The position numbers and the translations under genes are program-made. This document shows, in pieces, positions 1 to 11,100 of a stretch of 64,000 nucleotides of DNA. The notes beneath the pieces were generated by a model. It had not been told where the DNA came from. It saw nothing but the letters and a program-made list of their open reading frames with translations, and searched no databases. The stretch is taken from positions 868,001 to 932,000 of the forward strand of contig QLOH01000312.1 of the NCBI GenBank assembly GCA_026901365.1. Direction: 5' to 3'. Each line of letters starts with the position of its first letter. Position 1 is the first letter of the stretch. The stretch is from Sesbania bispinosa. Its lineage: Eukaryota > Streptophyta > Magnoliopsida > Fabales > Fabaceae.

Positions 1-735
1 ACTTGGGAGGACTTAGATGATTCAACTTCAAAAGAGGAGGATGAATCTGCTGAAGAGGCCAACCTATGCTTAATGGCAAGTCTCCCTTCATCAGACAGTT
101 CTGAATCTGAGGTAATTCCTCAAACTCTTCAAGACATGTATGATGATTTTCTTGAAAGCTCTAAGGAGCTTTTCCAAGAGTATAAGGATTTGTCTAGAGC
201 TTATACAGATGTTTCAAACACAAATGAAGCACTTGAGACAGAAAATCTTATACTCAAAGAAAAACTCCGAAGTACTGAGCCTAGTAGTTCAAAAGGTTTA
301 ATCAAGGAAAATGAGAATCTTAAAAAATAATTTGCTAAACTTACTAGAGATCTATCCAACTTTGTTAATGGAACCAAGAACCTCAACAGAATGTTGGGTG
401 TTCAAAAGAACTCCAAAGACAATGAAGGTCTAGGATACTCAGACAGTGAATCATCACATGATTCAAATTCTAAACCTACTGAAAAAGCTAAGAATGGTAA
501 GGGATGCTCTCACTGTGGCAAGCCTGGACACAGTGTGTCTTAGTACAAACACAAGAGAAAGGGAAGACCTGCTGCTAACAAAATAGGACCCAAGAAGTTG
601 TGGGTACCTAAGTCTTTGATTGTTCTTGTTGCAGATGTGTTTAATAGGACAAAGGAAACACCACAAATGGCACCTGGACAGTGGCTGCTCGCTACACATG
701 ACAGGAGAAAGGTCTTTGTTCCAAACCCTTAGACA
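1..735 (+). pseudogene. Sirevirus (Ty1/copia) gag, C-terminal part, broken
   Basis: The reading frame is open from the first base of the window, so the 5' part of gag and the 5' LTR lie outside. It has an acidic Ser/Glu-rich stretch, a coiled-coil-like Glu/Lys/Leu region (about 130-330) and one CCHC-type zinc knuckle near 510-535 (CSHCGKPGH). This matches Sirevirus-type Gag, which packages element RNA. Breaks seen: TAA at 328-330, TAG at 541-543 just after the knuckle, and TAG at 730-732. The protease active-site region expected after the knuckle is not recognisable. Downstream pol is on the same strand. Non-functional; identification of the class is strong because of the downstream pol and LTR. 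Confidence 0.8.
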
Positions 736-748
736 TAAAGATTGAGGG

Positions 749-3733
749 GTGGTGACCTTTGGAGGAAACCAGAAAGGTAGAATCACTGGCATCGGTTCAG
801 TAGGTATATCCCCTCTCTCTGTTATTCAGAATATTCTCCTTGTTGAAGGACTTCAACTCACTAAGGAAGGTTATGTAGTCAAGGATGCTTCTGACCAAGT
901 CATTTTTACTGCCAAGAGACACAGTAATGTGTACAAGATTGATCTTGAGGAACTTGCATATTAGAATGTGACTTGTTTACTTTCTGTTAAAGATAAAAAA
1001 ACAGATTTGGCATCAGAAACTTGGGCATGCCAGCTTGAGGTTAATCTCAAAGCTTACAAAACATAACCTTGTAAAAGGATTACCCAAACTCTCTTTCAAA
1101 TCTGATATTTTATGTGAAAACTATCTTAAAGGTAAACAAACAAAAAGCTCTTTCAAAAGCAAAAATGTTGTGTCTACCTCAAGACCTTTAGAACTTCTTC
1201 ACATTAATTTGTTTGGTCCTACAAGAACTGAAAGCTTGGTTGGTAAGAAGTATGACTTAGTCATTGTTGATGACTATTCAAGATTCACATGGGTGATATT
1301 CCTCAAAAGCAAGGATGATATTTTTGAGAATTTCACAAAATTTTGTAAGAAAGTGAAAAATGAAAAAGGCTTTTGCATTTCTGCAATCAGAAGTGACCAT
1401 GGTGGTGAGTTTGAAAACTCAAGCTTTAGCATGTTCTGTGATGAGAATGAGATCTTACACAATTTCTCTGTGGCTAGAACACCTCAACAAAATGGGGTTG
1501 TTGAGAGAAAGAACAGAAGCTTGCAGGAGATGGGTAGAACCATGCTCATTTCAAGCAACCTACCAAGATCCTTCTGGGAAGAGGCTATTCACACAGCTTG
1601 CTACATTCAAAATAAAATTTTGGTAAGACCAATTCTCAAAAGAACTCCCTATGAATTGTGGAGAGGAAGAAAACCCAACATTTCTTATTTTCACATTTTT
1701 GGCTGTGAGTGTTTCATACTTAACACCAAAGATGATCTGAGTAAATTTGATTCTAAATCTGATAAGGGATTCTTCATTGGTTATTCAGAAACATCCAAGG
1801 CTTATAGAGTTTACAACTCTAGAACCTTGACAGTTGAAGAATCTATTCATGCTAGATTTAATGATGCTAAAGAGACCGATAGGGAACTATCAGATCTAGA
1901 AGAGGATTTTGCAAGTATGGAGCTGAACCCTACTTTAGAGACTCTAGAGGTCAAGAATGAAGCACCTACTGAAGGACCCTCTGAAGTACCTATTGAACAG
2001 ACTTCCAGTCAACCTGCTGAAACTGATTCTCTTCACAGAGTTAATGTTGAGTCTCAAAATGAGCATGTATTCCCTCAAAGGCATGAGTGGAGATACAGAA
2101 CTCATCATCCTCGAGAGAAAATCATTGGTGATACTTCAGAAGGAGTAGGAACGAGATCAAGACTTAGAGAAGTCAATAATCTTGCCTTCCTTTCTGAAAT
2201 TGAGCCAAAGAATATTGAGGAAGCTCTGCATGATGAAGGGTGGATCCTAGCCATGCAAGAAGAGCTTAATCAATTTTCCAAGAGTGATGTCTGGACTCTT
2301 GTTCCTAAACTCCATTGGAAAACTACCATAGGAACCAAATGGGTGTTTAGAAACAAACTCTCTGAATATGGTCAAGTAGTTAGAAACAAGGCCAGATTGG
2401 TGGCACAAGGCTACAATCAACAAGAAGGTATTGACTTTACTGAAACTTTTGCTCCAGTAGCAAGCCTTTAAGCCATTAGGATTTTACTTTCCTATGTAGC
2501 CAATAATGGCATCAAACTATATCAAATGGATGTAAAGAGTGCTTTCCTAAATGGATTCATTGAGGAAGAGGTATTTGTTAGACAACCCCCTGGTTTTGAA
2601 AATTTAACTTTTCATGAGCATGTTTTTAAACTGAAAAAGGCTTTGTATGGTCTGAAACAAGCTCCCAGAGCTTGGTATGACAGATTGAGCAACTTTCTAC
2701 ACAAAAATGGTTTTGAAAGAGGAAAAGTTGACACAACTCTTTTTAGAAAAATGTCTAACAAAGACCTGATTCTAGTCCAAATATATGTTGATGACATTAT
2801 ATTTGGATCAACAAATTCCTCTCTGTGCACTGAGTTTTCAAGGCTTATGCAATCTGAATTTGAAATGAGTTTAATGGGTGAATTCAAATTTTTCTTAGGA
2901 CTTCAAATTAAGCAAGATGTTGATTGTATATGGATCCATCAAGAGAAATAAACAAAAAAAATGCTTAAGAAGTTTAATATGCATGATTGCAAACCTATGT
3001 CACTCCTATGCACCCTTCAACAATCTTAAGTAAAGATGAAAGAGAAGAACCTGTTGACCCAACCTTATATAGAGGCATGATTGGATCCCTGTTGTATCTT
3101 ACAGCAAGTAGGCCTGATATTATGTTTAGTGTATGCTTGTGTGCAAGATTTCAATCAAATCCAAGAATAACTCATTACAAGGCTATTAAAAGAATTTTTA
3201 GATATCTCAATGGTACCACTAATCTTGGTCTATGCTATAAGAAGAGTAAGGACTGCAGATTACTAGGTTACTGTGATGCTAATTTTGCTGGAGATAGAGT
3301 TGAAAGAAAATCAACAAGTGGAGGATGCCATTTCATTGGAGAGAATATGATAAGTTGGGCTAGCAAAAGGCAAAGCACAATAGACCTCTCAACCGCTGAA
3401 GCTGAGTACATTGCTACTGCATGCTGTTGTTCACAGTTGCTATGGGTAAAATATCAACTTGAAGATTTCAACATTCCTGTTAAATCTATTCTTGTATTTT
3501 GTGATAATATAAGTGCCATAAATCTTTCTAAAAATCCCATTCAGCATTCCAGAGCTAAGCATATAGAAATCAAACATCATTTCATTAGAGACTATGTTCA
3601 GAAAGGTGTTTTTGATATAAAGTTCATTGACGTAGAGCATCAATGAGCTGATATATTCACAAAACCTCTTACTGAAGATAGATTTAAGTTCATTAGAGAT
3701 AATCTGCACATTCTTGCCTTATCTGAAAACTGA
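749..3733 (+). pseudogene. Sirevirus (Ty1/copia) pol: protease tail, integrase, reverse transcriptase, RNase H
   Basis: Domains follow copia order. A protease C-terminal piece plus GAG-pre-integrase spans about 749-1130. The integrase core at about 1190-1620 shows VDDYSRFTWV, RSDHGGEFEN and PQQNGVVERKN, the DDE residues. Reverse transcriptase begins near 2220; YVDDIIFGS at about 2785 is the catalytic box. RNase H runs from about 3270 (YCDANFAGD) to TKPL near 3660. Breaks: a protease-region deletion around 735-900, TAG at 961-963, TAA at 2469-2471, TAA at 2949-2951, a frameshift near 2970-2990, and TGA at 3644-3646 just before the conserved ADIFTKPL tail. The original stop is probably TGA 3731-3733. 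The many breaks mean it cannot encode a working polyprotein. Confidence 0.92.
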
Positions 3734-3878
3734 ACTTATTGTTATGCTTACCTACTTAATTTAACTGGTTTTTGCTGTCATCATTAAATATCTTATAACG
3801 GCAACTCTTTTACCCTGAATTTTGTCTTGCTCTGTTGCTTTATAGTCACTTTAGCGTGCTCCAAACACCCTTTTGATT

Positions 3879-4108
3879 GATGACAAAAGGGGGGGTAAGG
3901 TAAACTAACAAAAATATGAAGTTTAAGATCTTTTCAAAGAAGATATCTCTTATTCAGGGGGAGCAAAGCAAAGCAAAGCAAAGCAAAGCAAGTTTTCTTT
4001 TCCTTTCAAGTATCTGAGATAGGGGGAGAATTCCTAAACTTATTTCTTTATTTCCCTTCCGATATTTGATAGTTTAAGCAAATTTGTCATCATTAAAATG
4101 GGGGTGAA
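3879..4108 (+). promoter_or_regulatory. Multiple polypurine tracts before the 3' LTR
   Basis: Four G-rich purine runs occur between pol and the LTR: near 3884-3899 (AAAAGGGGGGG), 3955-3963, 4020-4030 and 4096-4108 (the last directly abuts the LTR). Reiterated polypurine tracts upstream of the 3' LTR are a known Sirevirus hallmark. The last one is the best candidate plus-strand primer. Confidence 0.75.
3963..3991 (+). repeat. AAGCA pentanucleotide microsatellite
   Basis: About five to six tandem copies of the five-base unit AGCAA lie between two polypurine tracts of the Sirevirus. Probably slippage; no function claimed. Confidence 0.9.
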
Positions 4109-4697
4109 TGTTGAGTCTCAAAATATTATTAAATGGTTAATAATGTTTAAGTCTCATAACCCTAAGTTTTAATGAATGACAAATTTGGTTAATACTCCTT
4201 ATGAGAAAGAACAGTTTTCTGCTGAAGGTAGTTTCTGTGTTTCAGAAGATGTCTGATATAGCAACCTCTAAAATCATGCAACCCTCTGATGTGGTGAATT
4301 CTGCTGAGTGATCAAGACCTACTGAAGCTAGAGAACCTTCTGAAGAAGAGAGACGTCCTACTGAGACTTGTACTTTTTGGAAAATGCTTCTCTGATAATT
4401 CCCTTTGAAGACTCAAGTCAAGCGTAGCCTTTCTCAGTTATTTGTGCCTCCTATTCTTCTGAAAAGTCAGAACATTTGCTTTTTGGCATAATTTAAATTT
4501 CTAGTCACCAAAAAGGCAATGTCTACTGTGAAGTACATTGTGCCCAGAAAAAGTGGAGTCTGTGCTGCTAACACATACTACCTATTGCACCTGCTACTAA
4601 AAGCTATCAAGGCTATGTGTCTCAACGGAAGCATTTACATTTAATGTCATTTCTCAACGGGAATCATACTGGGTTCAACGGATTTCTTTTCCAACCC

Positions 4698-4706
4698 TAT
4701 ATATAT
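4698..4706 (+). promoter_or_regulatory. TATA box of the Sirevirus LTR
   Basis: TATATATAT follows a CCAACCC run inside the LTR and precedes a purine-rich leader (GAAAAGAAGAAGAGAACG). The position fits the U3/R boundary. Transcription start not determinable from sequence alone. Confidence 0.6.
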
Positions 4707-4914
4707 GAAGTCTCATGCAGAAAAGAAGAAGAGAACGAACGAACTTGCTGAAACGCTGCTCAAAACTCTCTGATTCATATTCATTTGATTTATTTGTACA
4801 ACAATTTCTTATCCTGAGTTTTACTCAGTTGTTTGTACATCTTACTCAGTTTAGGCTTTAAACTTGTTTAGTTTAAAAGCTTAAGCATTTTCTTTTTATA
4901 CACTGGTTGTGTGT

Positions 4915-5030
4915 TGAGCCTGAAGAGGCTTGGTGTTTAAACAATACTTGGGTTTGAGCCTGGAGAGGCTTGTCTGTAAAACAATACTTGGGTTTTAGCC
5001 TGAAGAGGCTGTGGATAAAAGAATACTTGT
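4915..5030 (+). repeat. Three tandem 40-bp repeats inside the LTR
   Basis: Units start near 4915, 4955 and 4995. Each has the shape GAGCCTGAAGAGGCT followed by about 12 bases and ACAATACTTGGGTTT. AGCCT...AGGCT within the unit is itself an inverted repeat, so each unit can form a short hairpin. The last copy is degenerate. Confidence 0.85.
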
Positions 5031-5423
5031 AACTGTGCTCAGTTAGTGGAAATCCTTTGCTGGTTTGGCATTGGGACTGGACGTAGCTCACGGTGGATGT
5101 GAGTGAACCAGGATAAATTCTTGGCTAAGTCTTCTCTACCCTTATCTCTTTATATTTGTTATTTGAGCTAACATGAGGGTTCTGAATAATCTGTTTTATA
5201 AGCTTAAACTTTGAAACAATCTCAAACGCTTTATAAAACAAGCTTTTAACATTGTCTTTTGGACCTGCTGAAGCATTTCAGCAAGTCTCTGAAAAACCCA
5301 GTTTCAGCAAGTTACTCAAAACTTTGATTAATCACTTTGCTTGTGAAAAGGTTTTCATAAAATCTGTTTGAAATTATAAAACATTATCCAACCCCCCTTC
5401 TAGTGTTTCCTGTGGTTTCTACA

Positions 5424-5681
5424 GCAACCGTATCAGTAGCCAAAATATCTGGTTTTTACTAATATGCTCGCTCAAGCGAGACCTTCTCGCTTGAGCGAGA
5501 ATGCTAGAATCTGATTTTTCTGGGATGCTCGCTCAAGCGATACCTCCTCGCTTGAGTGAGAGCACCAGAATTCAGATTTATGGTTTTTCACTCTTAAACC
5601 CATTTCCCTTAATTCTTTTTATAAAAACTCATTTCCATCATTACTTCTACTGATTAAAATGGTTAGATTTGGGATATTACA
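5424..5681 (-). repeat. LTR fragment, family with CTCGCTCAAGCGAG palindromes
   Basis: Read on the minus strand it starts TGTAATATCCC at 5681 and runs into an array of CTCGCTCAAGCGAG-like palindromes (5464-5561). It is then cut by the Sirevirus end at 5423. The same palindromes and 5' end type occur in the reversed LTR at 34695-36235, so this is the U3 side of that gypsy-like LTR family. Confidence 0.75.
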
Positions 5682-5819
5682 CTAGCCAAATAACCACATT
5701 TTGGATACTTATTTCTTGACATCAAATGCAAACCCTTATATCTTCTAGATTTCAAATTACTAACACACACACACATGGATATTTGTTACAAAACCGCGTT
5801 ATGGCATCCAATCTATTTA

Positions 5820-6480
5820 AAATAATCAAAGTAAAACATTTAATGAATAATAAATGAAAACAATATTCACATTACACAGATTTAACTTAATAATGATTGG
5901 TATAAAAGGAGAAAAAAAATCCTCAAAGCTCAAAGGTTAAGATCAAATGCAACAATATAGCCTATATGTGTCCCAAAGCACTGCACAAATACCATTCAAA
6001 TCACATGGTTCATATGTTGGCAATGATTGGTTGTCTAACAACGTTGTTCTTAATGGGTACAAGACCATTATAGTGTCACCATGTGTCAAATATGATACAT
6101 TTTCATCATAAGCATATTCTTCACCTTTTCTCCTTCCTTCGCTGATCTCCTCCTCCTCTTTTTGTTTTGTATCACTTTTAGTACGTTTAGTTTTGTTCAA
6201 AATCATATTACAAATGTGGATCCAGCCCAACGCTACTCACATCTGTAACGTGATTTGATGTAATCCAAACATGTTATTTGTTCAGCCAATATATCCTCTT
6301 CCACAATAGGACCTCAAATGCCTCTAAATCGAGTATTTATTATTGTTAGTGTTGACTCCTCCTTTTGAGTTAATCACTTTGTCATGAATCAATGCATACA
6401 TGCTCTAAATTGTTCAAGAATTATTAATTCCTCTCCTCATATAATAAAAAGAAAGAGTTATATATAGTCTAATATATAAA
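5820..6480 (-). pseudogene. Decayed copy of the SINA-like gene 5' end (promoter, exon 1, start of intron)
   Basis: This stretch aligns base by base with 12440-13045, the promoter, exon 1 and first intron bases of the intact-looking SINA-like gene. Shared blocks include the TATA region (TTATATATAG at 6459-6468), a CCTCTCC leader, the acidic Glu-rich region, and the end of exon 1, where DTYRLYCC corresponds to DTYVLDCC before the RING. The start codon and frame are lost in the first half; about 95 codons stay open at 5943-6230. No second exon is seen to its left, where LTR and Sirevirus sequence begin. It is a relic of a tandem duplicate whose 3' half is gone or outside the window. Confidence 0.75.
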
Positions 6481-8095
6481 ATATATAGATCAAGGTTGAC
6501 AACAAAGAGACCTTGAGGAGCCATTGCAATATAGTCACTCATTGTCATTAATAATGATAATCAAGCATCACTCTAGAGTTGAAGAATGGATTTCCTATTT
6601 TAAAGCTCAAATGATCATGATATAAACCTTCCAATAAGTAGAGGTTTGTGGTGACAACATGTTGTACTCATAATTAAGTAAACAAACAAATTTATTTAGA
6701 ATGTTAGAAGATATGGATCTTATAGATATAGATGTTATACAAATGAAACTCGTGACATAGAAATAATAACAACATACTAAAATTACAAATTACCAAATCA
6801 AAATGTAGCATAAATGATAAAATATCTTGATTATATTACAAGTTTGGTGTAGGAATAATGCAATAACTTATCAACACTTATGTTACAAAAAGAAAAAAAA
6901 AACTTATCTACACTTCGTTTTACCCATTTTAACTTGTTAAATTGTAGTCTTTGTTTTTTATAGAACTTATAATTAAATCTTCTTTAAATGTTACTTTTAT
7001 AATTATTTTTGGATAAGATAATATAAGTGGCATGTAGTATGTTTCGCTCTTAAAAACAAAAAATAAACAGACAAATTAAACAAGTTATATATATATATAT
7101 ATATTAGTTTTAAAAAATATTCTTAAAATAAATATTTTAAATGGTGTTTAAACATTTGCAACTATTTTGAAAATTTTGTTTCTTTTTTTCCTATGTTTTT
7201 CCCAAAAAATGATTCTTACAAATTTCATTAAGAAATAATTTTAAAAAACAAGGAAAGCTATAATATAATCAAACACATGGGATATTAGTGGACTCTTTTT
7301 TTTTGTATGATGCTGGTGTCTTTTTCTCATAGGATATTTTTTAAATTAATTTTGAAAGTTATCATGTCATTCACTTTTGGGTTGTGTGGCATAGGTTGCA
7401 ACCTAAGGTAATCATGAAAGTTGACAACGTGTTATCTAAATGGTGAAGCAAGGTTCAATCCCTTACATAATGTGCCACTCTTTTTCATGAGATTTCTATA
7501 CTCTTGGTGATTGAGTGGATACATATGTTTAGAGAGGGATTTTTTTTTTTTATTTGGTTCCTTTAAAGCATGGTTTCTCCCTACCATTATGAATCAACTT
7601 CTTTTGTTAGGTGTTTTATTTCATATCATGTCACCTTATAATGAACTTAGCTAGCTGAAGATACTTTTGATATGAGCATTTTTTCTATTTAAATTCTTGT
7701 AGAGCCTTGTTGAACCCATTTTCTCAAGAATGAAAAATGAAATGAGTAATAAAAAATAATTATTTTATATAATTTATCTCTAATTATTTTCATTCTTAAC
7801 AGAAAACCCACTTAAATTTGAGACACTAATCAACAAAATAAAAATACCTAAATTTGTCCACATTAAAGCAACTAAATAAACTTGAAACAATAAGTCCAAG
7901 CATTCATCATTCATGCAAGCATTCCTATTTAATGACAAAAACATACTTAAGAATATCTAGGGTCAATTGTATCCAAGCACAACCCTTTGATATAACTACT
8001 TAAGCATGACTCCAATCAAATAGAAACCAAAAATTAAAGGAACAAGCCAATGTTAAGTTATATATCCAAGAGAATTGCATGTAAACCTCGAAGAC
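6481..8095. other. AT-rich intergenic stretch
   Basis: No coding frame or terminal-repeat element is recognisable. It holds a (TA)n run at about 7087-7105 and poly-A/T tracts. Its right end is the 3' flank of the SINA-like gene on the minus strand. Confidence 0.6.
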
Positions 8096-8167
8096 CTATG
8101 GGTTTCCTTCAGGCTGCGCAACACCAATCATACTTATGCGAATTTTCAACATGAGCTCTCCAGAAGG
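8096..8167 (-). pseudogene. Cut-off C-terminal tail of the SINA-like gene
   Basis: The same frame continues for 23 codons past the TAA, to TAG at 8098-8096. It reads PSGELMLKIRISMIGVAQPE and ends within three more residues. A GEL-x-L/K-x-RI type ending is usual for SINA/SIAH-like C termini. The TAA therefore looks like a recent nonsense change and not the ancestral stop. Confidence 0.6.
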
Positions 8168-11100
8168 TTATGAAAAATCGAATGGAACCAGAAGGAACAT
8201 TGATGATGAAGCAGGTTTGCCAATTTGAATGTTCTCCACATTTGAATGTATATATAAAGAGTTGCATCCTTGTTGAGACCTAATGGACATTTCAAGATCA
8301 AACTCTGGGTTCATTGTATTGGGCCCAATGTGACAAAGGGTGAGAACATTCCCTAAAGGCTCGACCTTGTTATTGATAACAAAAAGTTCTCCATTAGTCA
8401 GTGCTTGAAGAACAACAATTTTCTTGTTAACGTTTAATGAGGTAATGAAAACTTCTCCATATGTAAATGGTGGTTCCTCAAGAAGATGGTTTTTCCTAAA
8501 ATGGATGATCAATTCCCTGGAATTGAAAAAAAAGTTACAACCTTCCTGGGGACATAAACAAGGTTGAAAGACACATGTCTTCTCATGTGCATATTTCTCA
8601 CTATACCTCACTATTGAGTTACACCCATATTTTTTATTGTCACATGCTATTTTGATAGATTCTAATAGTTTCTCTATAGCATGACACCGACTATGGGTGG
8701 GCAAAGAGCATATGGTGCACTTATTCCTAAATTTGCGACAGCAAGTGCCACAAGTAAAATGTCCATCGAGGCACTGAAACAAAAACAAAATTACAAAAAT
8801 GTAATTAATTCGTTTTTGCATTATGTGATAACAAACGTAAGAAAATAACCACAAGTTTAAACCCTAAACAAGAATCTAGAAGGAAGTGCATACAACATAA
8901 GAAGGAAATGTTGCTAGAAAAGACATGGTCTAAGATAAAATATTATATCAAGTATCAAGTTAAGCAAATGACAAACTATAAGACATTTATGGTGTTACAT
9001 TTTGTTATAAAATACCCTACATCCAGCCTTTTAGTTAACTATTAGATAACCTAACAAAATTACAATGAGAAAATAAAATGTTTCAATGAACTAAAACATT
9101 ATATCTTTTAGGATATTTGACTTTACCATAAAAGTATTATGTTTCAAAAGACACAAAATCAATTTTGCCTTTAGTGAAGTTGTGACAAGATAAAATGTTC
9201 ATTTCAATGCTTAAATTCACTTGATAAATGAACTTAAGTTGACGGATTTTATGGATGTAAAGTAATGTAATTATTTTACTAAACCACTGTGTGAAACATG
9301 TGTTATGAACTAAAATTTAATGTTTGATAACATCGCTACTTCAATTAATCTGATAGACAGACATAAGTTGGCATGTTTTATTAAAGTAAGCTAATGTTAC
9401 CTTCTAAATAAATCATTATAGAGTATATGTGTCATGAACTAATTTAAAATATCAATTTAATTGGTCAATCATAAATTAATTACCCTTCTATTCGTAGTTA
9501 AATATTAGTGAATACAAATTACAAAAAATTCTAGTATGTAGAATTAGAGAGCACACGGTTCACCTAGTTTCATTCCATAAAGTCTTCATCATATATGGAA
9601 AAGAACCAATTAAAGACATATACAAAACTTTTGTAACTTTTAACAGCATAAATTTTATGCACTATCAAAGTCTCATTCAAATTTGACATCTTAACCATTA
9701 ACTTAATAAATTGAAGGAATCTAGATAAGATTTTTCTTATAAACGGATTTGTATTTGTCATTGCCCTTTACTACCTACTAACCTTATTTGGGGTTACCCT
9801 TGTAAAGTTATTTCCTTAAGCCAAGGACTAGTTGATTAACATCTTTTAAAAAGAGACAACCTAAGAGGAGATCCCGTTGTTATATCCACATTATTGAAAG
9901 GGACTTAACTTTGGCACTCAAAAAGTAATATAAAATTTATTATACTACAAGAGGTTTTATATATGCAATCATCATAAACTGTGTATATACAATCAGAGCT
10001 ACATAATTAAGCAAACACCACCAATTAATTAAAGCTTCACATTCAAGACAATTTTATGGAAATATAATCAAATATTAACCAAATAGTTGCTTATATTTTT
10101 TTTTCGTTTCTCCTAGATTTGAAGAGAATGAAACCCAACCACCAACCCCAGTTCACAAAGGCTATAATCACTAGTTATATGTTGGGTACTTATGTCTTAT
10201 CGAAGTGTAAACATCGGATTTGGATCATCATATATTCTTATATAATAGGATATAGTGATGTTAAGGAGAGAAAAAAATTAAAAAAAATATAACTAGGATC
10301 ATACCATGTTTCTCAAGTAGGATAAAAATGATATATTTTTCACACCATCGTGATCTTCACATGATAATAAAATGTATCTTTTGATCTCTAATAAGATCTT
10401 ACCTATTAATCAAGAATAAGAGATATGATCCAAATCTTGCAAACACCCTATAGCTTTAAAATTTCAAACTTTTCTAACCAGACAAATACTTTTATAAAAA
10501 CACAATTTAAATTCCAACTGATAAATTGGTTAGGTGGAAGTGCAAATTATTGTCCTTTGGTGGTAGACTTGTTCTCTTGAAATTCATATTACACTCAATC
10601 GTGATCTACTTTCTTTCTTTTTTCAAGGCTCTTTCAGGTATCATTTCTCATCTTGAATCTTTTTTTAAAAAGTTTTTGTGGGGTGGGGATGCGCAGAGGA
10701 AAATAGCTTGGGTTGCTTGGGATGATATATGTAAAGGAAAACATCATGGGGTTTGGGTGTGAGAGACTTGAGAGCTTTCAATCTGGATCTTTTAGGTAAA
10801 TAGAGATGGCAGTTGTTAGTTAAGAAAGGAAGTTTGTGGAATAGAGTGTTGACATCTATATATGGTGAGCCTAATTAATGTGAGAAAGGAACTTGCGAGA
10901 GGGGGAGGTTCTAGATGGTGGGATGATCTTTGGAGTATTGAAGAGTGTGAAAAATTTTCTTGTTATTGGTTTGTTAGTAGGTGTGTTAGAGTTGTTGGGA
11001 ATGGGAGAAATGTTTCGTTTTGGAGAGACTCGTGGTGCATAACCAATCCTTTTTGTGAGCGGTATAGTAGACTTTTTTCCATTACTAATAATAAAGAGGT

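Larger units (their letters stand above)
4109..5423 (+). repeat. 3' LTR of the Sirevirus
   Basis: It begins TGTTGAGTCTCA directly after the last polypurine tract and ends TTTCTACA, with TG...CA ends, giving 1315 bp. The next five bases, GCAAC, would be the target duplication, but the 5' partner lies outside the window. A TATA box and a three-copy 40-bp repeat lie inside. Confidence 0.85.
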
